Positions 51,280 through 60,374 of a DNA stretch of 64,000 nucleotides are shown here, in pieces. This stretch comes from Quatrionicoccus australiensis (GTDB taxonomy: Bacteria > Pseudomonadota > Gammaproteobacteria > Burkholderiales > Rhodocyclaceae): positions 1,984,001-2,048,000 of the forward strand of contig NZ_CP075188.1 of the NCBI RefSeq assembly GCF_020510525.1. The letters run 5' to 3'. The translations under genes were made by a program, and so were the position numbers. Positions within the stretch are counted from its first letter, which is position 1, and every line of letters begins with the position of its first letter. The notes beneath the pieces are model-generated. The model had not been told where the DNA came from, did not search any database, and saw only the letters and a list, made by a program, of their open reading frames with translations.

Positions 51280-54200
51280 TGCTCCATCCCCTGTTTCATT
51301 CGCCACTGCTTGACCAAGGCGTAGATGGCGGGGATGACCGCGAGCGTCAGCACCGTCGATGAAATCATCCCTCCAACCATCGGCGCCGCAATACGACTCA
51401 TGACTTCGGAACCGGTGCCGGTACCCCACATGATGGGCAGCAGGCCGGCCATGATGGCGACGACGGTCATCATCTTCGGCCGTACCCGTTCGACGGCGCC
51501 TTCCATGATGGCCTCGTAGAGATCATGCAGCGTTGGCGCCTGGTTTTCAGTGCGGCGCTTGGCCTTTAGTTCTTCCCAAGCATGATCGAGGTAAATCAAC
51601 ATGATGACCCCGGTTTCCGCCGCAACCCCGGCAAGGGCGATGAAGCCGACGGCGACGGCGACGGACAGGTTGTAACCGAGCAACCACATCAACCAGACCC
51701 CGCCGACCAGCGCGAAGGGCACCGACAGCATGACGATTAGGGTTTCGGTCAGTCGCTTGAAATTCAGGTAAAGCAGCAAGAAGATGATCAACAGCGTCAC
51801 CGGGACGACGATCTTCATTTTCTCGATCGCACGCTCCATGGATTCGAACTGGCCGCTCCAGGTCGCGTAGTAACCCGGTGGGAATTTGACGTTTTCTGCC
51901 ACTGCCTTCTTGGCATCCGCGACATAGCCACCGATGTCGCGTTCGCGAATGTCCACGAAGATATAAGCGGAAAGCAACGCGTTTTCAGTCCGGATGCCGG
52001 GCGTTCCCTTGGCCACCTCGACGCGGGCCAATTGGCCGAGCGGAATCATTGCCCCCTCCATGGTCGGCACCAGCACCTCACGGGCAATCTGCTGCGGATC
52101 GGAACGAAGTTCACGCGGATAGCGCACGGTGACGCCAAACCGTTCGCGCCCCTCGACGGTCGTGGTGACCATCTCGCCGCCCAAGGCCTGGCCGATGACA
52201 TCCTGCAAATCGCCGACCGCCAACCCGTAGCGGGCCAACTGCGTGCGGTCCGGTTCAATGTTCAAGTAAAAACCGCCGGTAATCCGTTCCGCGAAAGCCG
52301 AGGTTGTCCCCGGAACCGTCTTGACGACCGTCTCGATTTCACGGGCCAGCCGCTCCATCTCGTTGAGATCCTTGCCGAACACCTTGATCCCGATCGGCGT
52401 CCGGATGCCAGTCGAAAGCATATCGATACGCGCCTTGATCGGCATCGTCCAGGCATTCGAGACACCGGGGAACTGCAGTGCCTTGTCCATTTCAGCGATC
52501 AGCTTGTCGGTCGTCATGCCCGGGCGCCACTCGGATTCCGGCTTCAGGTTGATCACCGTCTCGAACATTTCCGTCGGCGCTGGGTCCGTTGCCGTGTTGG
52601 CACGTCCTGCCTTGCCATAAACCGAGGAGACTTCCGGGAAACTCTTGATGATTTTGTTTTGGGTCTGCAACAGTTCCGCTGCTTTGGTGATCGACATTCC
52701 GGGCAAGGAGGCCGGCATGTAGAACAACGTGCCTTCATTCAGCGTCGGCATGAACTCGGAACCCAGTTTGCTGGCCGGGTAAATCGAGACCACCAGAGCA
52801 AGCAGCGCAGCAACAATGGTGGTCTTTTTCCATTGCATGACGCCGGCGATGATCGGACGATAAGCCCAGATCAGGAAACGATTCACCGGGTTCTTCGATT
52901 CCGGCATGATTTTGCCGCGAATGAACAGCATCATCAGCACCGGCACCAAGGTCACCGAAAGCAAAGCCGCGCCCGCCATCGAGAAGGTCTTGGTGTAGGC
53001 CAAGGGCGAGAACAGACGTCCTTCCTGGGATTCCAGCGTAAAGACGGGCAGGAAGGAAACGGTGATGATGAGCAGCGAGAAGAACAGCGCGGGGCCGACC
53101 TCTTTGCAGGCCGCAATCATTGCCTCGATGCGATCCCCGTGGGTATGGTCCTCCGGCAAACGCTCGATGTGCTTATGGGCGTTTTCAATCATCACGATGG
53201 CCGCATCGATCATCGCCCCGATGGCGATGGCGATACCGCCCAGGCTCATCAGGTTCGAGTTCATCCCCAGCAATCGCATGGAAATGAAGGCAATCAGCAC
53301 CCCGACCGGCAGCATCAGGATGGCCACCAAGGCACTGCGCATGTGCATCAGGAAGACGACGCAGACCAGCGCGACAATGAGACTTTCTTCCGCCAAGGTG
53401 CGCGTCAAAGTATCGATCGCACGGTGAATCAATTCCGAACGGTCATAGACCGTCTGGATCGTCACGCCCTCCGGCAGGCCGGCAGAAATCTCGCCGATCT
53501 TTTCCTTCAGGTTATGGATGACTTCCAGCGCGTTCTGCCCGTAGCGCGCCATGGCGATACCGGATACCACTTCGCCTTCACCATTCAATTCGGTGAGGCC
53601 ACGCCGTTCGTCCGGCGCCAGTTCGACGCGGGCAATGTCACGGACCAGGACGGGCGTTCCCCCTTGTGACTTGACCACCAGGTTTTCAATATCAACCGTG
53701 CCCCGCAGATAGCCCTTGCCACGTACCATGTATTCAGTTTCCGCCATCTCGACGACACGACCACCGACATCGCGGTTCGACTCCCGAATGACTTTTGAAA
53801 CCGCCGCCAGCGGAATGCCATAGGCGCGCAATTTCACCGGATCAACCGTGACCTGGTAGGTCTGGACAAAGCCGCCAATCGAAGCCACTTCGGCGACGCC
53901 ATGCGCCTTGGTCAGTTGGTAGCGCAGATACCAGTCCTGCAGCGTGCGCAGTTCTGCCAGCGTCTTGTCCTTGGCGAGTAGCGCGTATTGATAGACCCAG
54001 CCCACGCCCGTGGCGTCCGGGCCGATCTGCGGCGTGACGCCCTTGGGCATGCGGCCAGCAGCAAAGTTAAGATATTCGAGTACCCGGGACCGCGCCCAAT
54101 AAATATCCGTACCGTCTTCAAAGATGATGTAGACGAAAGAGGCTCCGAAGAATGAGAAGCCGCGCACGACCTTGGACTTCGGTACCGACAACATGGCCGT

Positions 54201-54410
54201 TGTCAGCGGATAGGTCACCTGATCCTCAACTACTTGCGGTGCCTGCCCGGGATATTCGGTGTAGACAATGACCTGTACGTCTGAGAGATCAGGCAAGGCG
54301 TCGAGCGGCGTTTTCATGACCGCAACGACACCGCCGACAATGACGAAAAGTGTAGCCAGGAGGACGAGGAAGCGGTTGCGTCCCGACCATTCGATGATTT
54401 TGGCGAGCAT
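51276..54410 (-). CDS. cusA: Cu(I)/Ag(I) RND efflux pump CusA
   Basis: 1044 residues, the length of CusA. The methionine relay of copper/silver pumps is present: FYMPASLPGMS, APTEMFETVINLKP and WTMPIKARIDMLSTGIRTPIG. The heavy-metal RND signature GAMIDAAIVMIENAHKH lies in the fourth helix. ATG 54410 follows the cusB stop by 11 bases. It exports Cu(I)/Ag(I) from periplasm or cytoplasm with CusB and CusC. Confidence 0.95.
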   Translation of the reverse strand: MLAKIIEWSGRNRFLVLLATLFVIVGGVVAVMKTPLDALPDLSDVQVIVYTEYPGQAPQVVEDQVTYPLTTAMLSVPKSKVVRGFSFFGASFVYIIFEDGTDIYWARSRVLEYLNFAAGRMPKGVTPQIGPDATGVGWVYQYALLAKDKTLAELRTLQDWYLRYQLTKAHGVAEVASIGGFVQTYQVTVDPVKLRAYGIPLAAVSKVIRESNRDVGGRVVEMAETEYMVRGKGYLRGTVDIENLVVKSQGGTPVLVRDIARVELAPDERRGLTELNGEGEVVSGIAMARYGQNALEVIHNLKEKIGEISAGLPEGVTIQTVYDRSELIHRAIDTLTRTLAEESLIVALVCVVFLMHMRSALVAILMLPVGVLIAFISMRLLGMNSNLMSLGGIAIAIGAMIDAAIVMIENAHKHIERLPEDHTHGDRIEAMIAACKEVGPALFFSLLIITVSFLPVFTLESQEGRLFSPLAYTKTFSMAGAALLSVTLVPVLMMLFIRGKIMPESKNPVNRFLIWAYRPIIAGVMQWKKTTIVAALLALVVSIYPASKLGSEFMPTLNEGTLFYMPASLPGMSITKAAELLQTQNKIIKSFPEVSSVYGKAGRANTATDPAPTEMFETVINLKPESEWRPGMTTDKLIAEMDKALQFPGVSNAWTMPIKARIDMLSTGIRTPIGIKVFGKDLNEMERLAREIETVVKTVPGTTSAFAERITGGFYLNIEPDRTQLARYGLAVGDLQDVIGQALGGEMVTTTVEGRERFGVTVRYPRELRSDPQQIAREVLVPTMEGAMIPLGQLARVEVAKGTPGIRTENALLSAYIFVDIRERDIGGYVADAKKAVAENVKFPPGYYATWSGQFESMERAIEKMKIVVPVTLLIIFLLLYLNFKRLTETLIVMLSVPFALVGGVWLMWLLGYNLSVAVAVGFIALAGVAAETGVIMLIYLDHAWEELKAKRRTENQAPTLHDLYEAIMEGAVERVRPKMMTVVAIMAGLLPIMWGTGTGSEVMSRIAAPMVGGMISSTVLTLAVIPAIYALVKQWRMKQGMEQ

Positions 54411-54421
54411 GGTATCCCCTG

Positions 54422-56011
54422 TCAGTGGCCTGCGTGGGGATTGGCCGCCACTTTGCCAGCCATCGGTTTGATGCTGGTGACGACCCATTCACCGGGTTTG
54501 CGCTCGACAAACTCGAAGGCCACCGTCGCACCCGGTTTGAGTCCGCTCAACAGCGCCGGCGTCGCGACCTGGAACTCCATGGTCATGCCCGGCCATTTGA
54601 GGCTGGCGACCGGCCCGTGATTGAGCGTCAGCAGACCTGCCTTGGTGTCGAAACCCTCCACCGTGCCCTCGGCCTGATGCCCAACAGCTGCCGACTTGGC
54701 TGACTCCGGCTTCGGTTGGCTGCCATGGCTGGCATGGCCGAAACCGCCGACCGCCGCCTTCAGGTTACTTTCGGCGTCAATCAGGAAGTTGGCGGCAACC
54801 ACCACGGGCTCGCCATCCTTGATCCCTTCGAGCACCTCAACATGGTTGTCACTGCGTTGCCCCAATTTAACCTCGCGTGGCTCGAAACGGCCTTCCTTGG
54901 CCTGGACCAGCACGATGCGGCGGGTGCCGCTGTCAATCACGGCCGAGGTCGGTACGGTGACGACCTCTCCTTTGGCCCCGACCGGCAACTCGACCTGGGC
55001 GAACATGGCCGGTTTCAGCAACTGACTGGGATTGGGCAGTTCGACTCGCACGGGTACCGTCCGCGTCTCGGCCTTCAGGGTCGGATAGACGTAGGTGATC
55101 GTCCCTTCGAACACTTTGTCCGGGTAGGCATTGATCCTGACCTTGGCTTTGGCACCGGTCTTGACCTGACCGATGTCCTGCTCGAAGACGTCAGCCACCA
55201 CCCAGACCGCCGACAGGTCGGCCACCTGATAAAGCGCCTCGCCCGGCATGAAACGCATGCCCTGCAGGGCTTTCTTTTCGGTGACAATGCCGGCGACCGG
55301 TGAGCGGAAAGTCAGCGTGCGCCGTGCTTCGCCGGATTTGGCCAGCGCCTTGACCTGCTCCTCCGAAATATCCCAGTTCTTCAGACGCAACAGGCTTGAA
55401 TCGGCCAGTTGCTTCATGCCGTCCCGCGCTTGGCCGCCGGCTTCCTTCAGCGACTCGACGCCTTGGGCGGCAATCGCGTATTCGCGCTGGGCGGAAACCA
55501 GTTCCGGGCTATACACCTCAAACAGCGGCTGCCCCTTGCTGACCGGCTGGCCCGTGACATTGACGTGCAGGCGTTCGACGTAGCCCTCGAACTTGGGGGA
55601 AATCGCGTAGATGCGACGCTCGTCCGGCTCGATCCGACCTGCGGCGCGGACCACCTTGTCAAGGACGCGCAATTGGGCGACTTCGGTCCTCACACCCAGT
55701 TTCTGCACCTTCTCGGTGCTGATCTTGATCTGGTTGGCCGATGCCGGCTCCTCATCCTGCTCTCCCTCATAGACCGCGATGTAATCCATCCCCATCGGGT
55801 CTTTCTTGGGCACCGGCGAGGTGTCGGGCAACCCCATCGGATTACGGTAGAAAAGCAGTTTTTTCTCTTTCTTGGCCGGCTCGGCCGGAGCGCTGGCGAC
55901 CGGCACAGCATCGCCATGGGAAGCGCCGCCACGTCCGCCCAGCCAGTAACCACTCCCGGCTGCCACGGCAACGGCAATAACGCCGATGGTCAGTCCTGCA
56001 CCCTTGTTCAT
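54422..56011 (-). CDS. cusB: CusB adaptor fused to a CusF-like domain
   Basis: 529 residues. A membrane anchor is followed by the methionine-based metal site YRNPMGLPDTSP ... DPMGMDY and the adaptor domains (YVERLHVNVTGQPVSKGQPL). After a His/Lys linker the last ~80 residues are a CusF fold with His, Trp and two Met at CusF spacing (H, +8 W, +11 and +13 M: LNHGP...KWPGMTM). CusB alone is ~380-410 residues, so this is a fusion of adaptor and chaperone. It overlaps cusC by 4 bases. Confidence 0.94.
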   Translation of the reverse strand: MNKGAGLTIGVIAVAVAAGSGYWLGGRGGASHGDAVPVASAPAEPAKKEKKLLFYRNPMGLPDTSPVPKKDPMGMDYIAVYEGEQDEEPASANQIKISTEKVQKLGVRTEVAQLRVLDKVVRAAGRIEPDERRIYAISPKFEGYVERLHVNVTGQPVSKGQPLFEVYSPELVSAQREYAIAAQGVESLKEAGGQARDGMKQLADSSLLRLKNWDISEEQVKALAKSGEARRTLTFRSPVAGIVTEKKALQGMRFMPGEALYQVADLSAVWVVADVFEQDIGQVKTGAKAKVRINAYPDKVFEGTITYVYPTLKAETRTVPVRVELPNPSQLLKPAMFAQVELPVGAKGEVVTVPTSAVIDSGTRRIVLVQAKEGRFEPREVKLGQRSDNHVEVLEGIKDGEPVVVAANFLIDAESNLKAAVGGFGHASHGSQPKPESAKSAAVGHQAEGTVEGFDTKAGLLTLNHGPVASLKWPGMTMEFQVATPALLSGLKPGATVAFEFVERKPGEWVVTSIKPMAGKVAANPHAGH

Positions 56012-57279
56012 AGATCTTCCCCTAAAAGACGTTCGATTTCGGCCAGACGCATCTGGGCGTCGACTTGGGCCTTAAGCTGGTTTTGTCTGGCCTGCCGGAT
56101 TTGGCGCTGGGCATCGAGCAAGGTGGCGAAATCGACCTTGCCAGTCTCGTAGCCGGCCAGTGCCGCCTTGAAGGTCAGTTCGGCCTGTGGCAGTAGGCTG
56201 TTGGTCAGCAGGTTTTCCGTGCGACGGGCGGCTTCGATGCCGGCCAGAGCCTCGGCCAGTTCGGCAGAGACTTGGTTGGTGGTGGCTTCCTTGCGCGAGC
56301 GCGCGGCATTGAGCATGGATTCCGATTCCCGCTCCTGTGCCCGCCGCGAAGACTGTTGCAGTGGGATATTCAGTTCGACCATCAACTCCCATTCCTTGAT
56401 GGCGCTCTGGTACTGGATGGGGGAGACCCCCAGCGTAAAGTCGGGATAGCGGTTTTTGTAGGTCAGGTCGCGGGATTTCTCGGCGGCTTTGATTTTCGAT
56501 TCATCGGCGAACAGTTGTGGGTTGCGGGTTCGCACGCGCTCTTCCAGCGTGGCGTAATCCAGCGCCACGGGAGCCGGCAGTTTGCGCAACTGCGCTGGTT
56601 CCTGCAAGGACGCATTGCTTGGGCGGGCCAGCAAGGCGTTCAGCCGGGCATGCAGGTGGTGCTGTTCGGTCTCCAGCGCAATCAATTCGTTGCGCATGTT
56701 GGTCTGCTCGACCTGGGCGCGGATGACATCCTGCTGCGCCGCCAGGCCGCCGGCGTAGCGCACCTGGGCGACTTTCTCCAGGCGGGTCATCAGGTCGAGA
56801 ATTTCCCGAGTCAGTTGTTCGTTGCGGTGCACGTAATAAAGTTGGGCGAAATTGACTTTGATCCGCCCGGCCACATCGGCCCAGGTGCCCAGCGCACGAC
56901 CCTTGGCGCCGTCGGCCTCAAGCTCTGCAATCTCGCGTTTCAGGTCGCGCTTGCCGAACCAGGGAATATCCTGCATCAGCAGGTAACGTGTGCTGCCGAC
57001 GCGACTCGGGGACAAGGTTGCGTTCTGCTCGCCAAATCGGGTGATGTCGCGCAACTCGGTACGAAACTTCGGGTCGGGCAAGGCACCGGCTGGCGTCACC
57101 CGCTCGCCCGACGCTTCGGCCTCGGCCTGCATCGCGGCGTACTCCGGATTGCGCGTTTTGGCGTAATTGATCAGGCTGTCGACGTTTGCGCCAAGGGCGC
57201 TCTCTTGGGCAAGCACGGGCGTCCCAAAGGCGGCGGCAAGCGCCAGGATCAAAACGGGTAACGGCCTGAGTCGGCGCAT
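56008..57279 (-). CDS. cusC: TolC-family outer-membrane channel (CusC)
   Basis: 423 residues: signal peptide ending in PVLAQ, no lipobox, and two TolC-type repeats (LINYAKTRNPEYAAMQAEAEAS; YRNPDFTLGVSPIQYQ-like YPDFTLGVSPIQ). AGGGAGG precedes ATG 57279. It is the exit duct for CusBA. It follows the CusF-like gene by 80 bases. Confidence 0.9.
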   Translation of the reverse strand: MRRLRPLPVLILALAAAFGTPVLAQESALGANVDSLINYAKTRNPEYAAMQAEAEASGERVTPAGALPDPKFRTELRDITRFGEQNATLSPSRVGSTRYLLMQDIPWFGKRDLKREIAELEADGAKGRALGTWADVAGRIKVNFAQLYYVHRNEQLTREILDLMTRLEKVAQVRYAGGLAAQQDVIRAQVEQTNMRNELIALETEQHHLHARLNALLARPSNASLQEPAQLRKLPAPVALDYATLEERVRTRNPQLFADESKIKAAEKSRDLTYKNRYPDFTLGVSPIQYQSAIKEWELMVELNIPLQQSSRRAQERESESMLNAARSRKEATTNQVSAELAEALAGIEAARRTENLLTNSLLPQAELTFKAALAGYETGKVDFATLLDAQRQIRQARQNQLKAQVDAQMRLAEIERLLGEDL

Positions 57280-57359
57280 GCGACCTCCCTGAAAATATTT
57301 GTTTTTATGAAGCATGCTGACAGCGAGAGGTAGAACGGTCTCGCCGTCAGTTAATGATG

Positions 57360-57704
57360 TTATTTGGCTGGCTCGAAATGGACGACGGTAATGGCACCAT
57401 TGACGTTGTCGGCCATGAAGCGAATCTTATCGCCGCTCTTCATCTGGTCCAACCAGGCGGCATTGGATACCTTGAAGACCATGGTCATCGCCGGCATGTT
57501 CAGGTTGGTCAGCGGACCATGCGACAAGGTCACCTTGCCGGCGGCCTTGTCCACTTTCTTGACCTGACCATCGACCATTTGCATTTCAGCGGACGCGGCG
57601 GCCGGTGCAGCCATGGCATGGCCGGCATGGTCGCCTGCAGCCTGGACCGAAACGGTGCCAAGGGAGGCAAAGGCAATCAGGGAGGCGGTGATGAGTGTTT
57701 TCAT
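57360..57704 (-). CDS. cusF: CusF-like periplasmic copper chaperone with Trp-to-Met change
   Basis: 114 residues with a signal peptide ending SVQAAG, and a CusF fold. The ligand set reads H, +8 M, +11 M, +13 M (SHGPLTNLNMPAMTM): Met takes the place of the Trp that caps Cu(I) in E. coli CusF. It probably carries Cu(I)/Ag(I) to the CusB-CusA pump. It lies between DUF411 and cusC genes. Confidence 0.88.
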   Translation of the reverse strand: MKTLITASLIAFASLGTVSVQAAGDHAGHAMAAPAAASAEMQMVDGQVKKVDKAAGKVTLSHGPLTNLNMPAMTMVFKVSNAAWLDQMKSGDKIRFMADNVNGAITVVHFEPAK

Positions 57705-57722
57705 GGGTTTCTCCTGTTGGGA

Positions 57723-58163
57723 TCAATGTTTTGCAAAAATGCTGGTTTCACCGCCGGACTGGACCAGCAGCGTGTTGTAGGGAACGGGTTTCGAACTTTC
57801 CATGCCTGGCGAACCGGGGGGCATCGAGGGCACCGCGATGCCGAGGGCTTTCGGTTTTTCCTTGAGCAGACGCTGGATGTCGGCAACCGGCACATGGCCT
57901 TCGACCACATAGCCGGCCACCTTGGCGGTGTGGCAGGAGCCCAGGCGATCGGGCATCCCCAATTGTTTGCGGGCCGCCGTGACATCCATGACGTTGTGCG
58001 AGCGGACCTCGAAGCCCGCATTTTTCAGATGATCGACCCACTTGCCGCAGCAACCGCAATTCGGGCTCTTGTAAACATCCACCGTTTCGCCGGCCGCCAC
58101 GGCAGTGGAAAGGCCGGTGCCGAGGACGGCGCTCAAAGCAAGAACAAGAATGGGGTTACGCAT
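57723..58163 (-). CDS. DUF411 secreted protein
   Basis: 146 residues: signal peptide ending STAVA, then the motif YKSPNCGCCGKWVDHLK (CxCC) and HNVMDVTAARKQLGMP, typical of DUF411. Members often lie in copper or silver resistance clusters; the mechanism is unknown. It is the first gene of the cus operon, with the GATTACA dyad about 70 bases upstream. Confidence 0.87.
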   Translation of the reverse strand: MRNPILVLALSAVLGTGLSTAVAAGETVDVYKSPNCGCCGKWVDHLKNAGFEVRSHNVMDVTAARKQLGMPDRLGSCHTAKVAGYVVEGHVPVADIQRLLKEKPKALGIAVPSMPPGSPGMESSKPVPYNTLLVQSGGETSIFAKH

Positions 58164-58232
58164 GGCGAAGATCCTGTGTCAGTCGAGTGGCGTCAGTATG
58201 GATAGCAGACGCCAACAATTTGCTGTCCGCCT

Positions 58233-58250
58233 GATTACATTTTTGTAATC
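58233..58250. promoter_or_regulatory. Candidate CusR box upstream of the cus operon
   Basis: GATTACATTTTTGTAATC, a 7-bp perfect dyad around TTTT, 70 bases before the DUF411 start. Its near-identical partner is at 62181. Likely bound by the CusR-type regulator encoded at 62266. Confidence 0.75.
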
Positions 58251-58259
58251 TTCATGGGG

Positions 58260-58922
58260 TTAATGTTTGTGCGATCCGTGGTCATGGCTGTGCGCTTTTT
58301 TGCCCTTGGCCACCGGTTTTTCCTCGACCGGGGCTACTGGTGCCTCTTCGTGGCCTCCATGCCCCTGCTCGTGGCCTTCCAGTCCGCCATGGGAATGACC
58401 ATCACTGGCTGCCACCAGTTGCTCGTAGGCGGTCGCCGACAGCAAAGGTATCTTTTGCAGGAAGGCCGTCAGGTCCCAAATGGCCTCATCCTCCATGCCG
58501 CCCTTCGACCAGGCCGGCATACCGGAAGCCTTGATTCCGTGCTTGATGATCCAGAAATCGCGGGCAGCGTCACGTGACGATTGCGCCGCCGGTTTTTCGG
58601 AAAGATTGGGGGGAGTCGGATACAACCCCTTGCGAATCTCCGAATCTGGCGCTTCCGGAGACAAATGGCAATTGACGCACATTGCAGCATAGTTGCCGGC
58701 CCCGCGTCGCACGCGCTCGGGATCGGCAAGATCAGCCGGGATCTGGATTTCACCCGTACGGCTGGCAATGGCCCTTTCGCGGGCAAACGTCAGCGCCTGG
58801 TAGGTGAATGAACTGTGGGGGGTGTCGGCACCGACATCGACGACGCCGGCCACGACGACGATCCCAGCCGTTGCCGCGCCCAAGCCGATGGTAGCCAGAG
58901 CGCCCAAGAGTAGTTTGTTCAT
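58260..58922 (-). CDS. Membrane-anchored cytochrome c with His-rich C-terminus
   Basis: 220 residues. An N-terminal membrane anchor (LLLGALATIGLGAATAGIVVVAG) is followed by a class I haem domain with CVNCH and ASGMPAWSKGGMEDEAIWDL, then a His/Glu-rich tail (DGHSHGGLEGHEQGHGGHEE, KKAHSHDHGSHKH). It is last in the operon after the multicopper oxidase and may take electrons from it. The tail probably binds copper. Confidence 0.85.
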   Translation of the reverse strand: MNKLLLGALATIGLGAATAGIVVVAGVVDVGADTPHSSFTYQALTFARERAIASRTGEIQIPADLADPERVRRGAGNYAAMCVNCHLSPEAPDSEIRKGLYPTPPNLSEKPAAQSSRDAARDFWIIKHGIKASGMPAWSKGGMEDEAIWDLTAFLQKIPLLSATAYEQLVAASDGHSHGGLEGHEQGHGGHEEAPVAPVEEKPVAKGKKAHSHDHGSHKH

Positions 58923-58951
58923 GATAAATCTCCTGCGATATGGGTGTGATT

Positions 58952-60361
58952 TCAGTGTTGGCCGTGGCTGCCAGGCTTCCTGACCACGACCTCCTGGGAT
59001 TGCGCTTTGCCCGCTGGGCGCATCGCGCCCTTGCCGGCATCGTGGCTGCGGGTTGCGGCCGCCACCGGTCCGGTCCATTCATAGGCTTGGGTGTTTTTTG
59101 GCTGTTTGTACCATCCCGGATCGCGATAGTCGCCTGGTTTCTGGTCGCGACGGACCTTGAGGACGGAGAACATGCCCCCCATTTCAACCGCACCATAAGG
59201 GCCTTGGCCGGTCATCATCGGCAGCGTGTTGTCGGGGATGGGCATTTCCATCTCGCCCATGTCGGCCATCCCGCGTTCCCCCATCACCATGTAGTCGGGT
59301 ATCAAGTCCGTGATCTGCTTGACGACGCCTCGGTGATCAACGCCAATCATGGTCGGCACGTCGTGCCCCATGGCGTTCATCGTGTGATGACTTTTGTGGC
59401 AATGGAAAGCCCAGTCGCCTTCTTCGTCAGCGAGAAAATCAAGCTGCCGCATCTGGCCGACCGCCACGTCGGTGGTCACCTCGGGCCAACGCGAGCCGAT
59501 TGGCGTCGGACCGCCATCGGTGCCACTGACGACAAATTCGTGTCCGTGCAGGTGCATGGGATGATTGGTCATGGTCAGATTGCCGATCCGGATGCGGACC
59601 TTGTCTCCCTTGCGGACGTTGAGCGAGTCGATCCCGGGGAATGACCTGCTATTCCAGGTCCAGAGGTTGAAATCGAGCATCGTGTTGACCTTGGGCGTGT
59701 AGCTGCCGGGGTCGATATCGTAGGCATTCAACAGGAAGCAGAAGTCGCGGTCGACAGTTTCGATAAGCGGGTGGCGCTCTTTCGGGTGGGTCACCCAGAA
59801 TCCCATCATGCCCATCGCCATCTGCGTCATCTCGTCAGCGTGCGGGTGATACATGAAAGTGCCGGGGCGACGCGCGACGAACTCGTAGACGAAGGTCTTG
59901 CCGACCGGAATCTGCTTTTGGTTGAGACCGCCCACGCCATCCATGCCGCTGGGCAAGCGCTGGCCGTGCCAGTGAATGGTTGTGTGCTCCGGCAGCCGGT
60001 TGGTCACAAAGATACGTACCCGGTCGCCCTCGACCACCTCGATGGTCGGGCCGGGGCTTTGTCCGTTGTAACCCCACAGGTGAGCCTTCATGCCGGGAGC
60101 GATTTCGCGGACAACCGGTTCTGCAACCAAATGAAACTCCTTGACGCCGTTGTTCATGCGCCAAGGCAGAGTCCAGCCGTTAAGGGTGACGACCGGATTG
60201 TAGGGACGTCCGTTGGGCGGAGTCAGTGGAGATGCCGTGTCCGGGTTGTCCATGGACACCAGTTCGGGCAACGCGGCAAGCGCGACGGAACTGACAGAGG
60301 CAGCCGCCACGGCACCGCCAGCCATGCCAAGGTTTTTGAAAAAATCGCGACGTGTGGTCAT
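58952..60361 (-). CDS. Multicopper oxidase (CopA/CueO-like cuprous oxidase)
   Basis: 469 residues. A Tat signal (TTRRDFFKNLGMAGG) is followed by copper ligands HWHGQ, YHPHADEM, HPMHLHGHEF and HCHKSHHTMNAM, which carries the T1 cysteine with an axial Met at +10. A Met-rich stretch (MADMGEMEMPIPDNTLPMM) precedes the C-terminus. It probably oxidises Cu(I) to Cu(II) in the periplasm. It lies 13 bases after the TolC-like gene. Confidence 0.92.
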   Translation of the reverse strand: MTTRRDFFKNLGMAGGAVAAASVSSVALAALPELVSMDNPDTASPLTPPNGRPYNPVVTLNGWTLPWRMNNGVKEFHLVAEPVVREIAPGMKAHLWGYNGQSPGPTIEVVEGDRVRIFVTNRLPEHTTIHWHGQRLPSGMDGVGGLNQKQIPVGKTFVYEFVARRPGTFMYHPHADEMTQMAMGMMGFWVTHPKERHPLIETVDRDFCFLLNAYDIDPGSYTPKVNTMLDFNLWTWNSRSFPGIDSLNVRKGDKVRIRIGNLTMTNHPMHLHGHEFVVSGTDGGPTPIGSRWPEVTTDVAVGQMRQLDFLADEEGDWAFHCHKSHHTMNAMGHDVPTMIGVDHRGVVKQITDLIPDYMVMGERGMADMGEMEMPIPDNTLPMMTGQGPYGAVEMGGMFSVLKVRRDQKPGDYRDPGWYKQPKNTQAYEWTGPVAAATRSHDAGKGAMRPAGKAQSQEVVVRKPGSHGQH

Positions 60362-60374
60362 GATGGATGTCCCC

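Noticed and set aside
52032..53669. A 545-codon plus-strand frame opposite cusA
   Set aside because: Its His/Asp/Arg-rich low-complexity protein is the antisense of a clear cusA gene.
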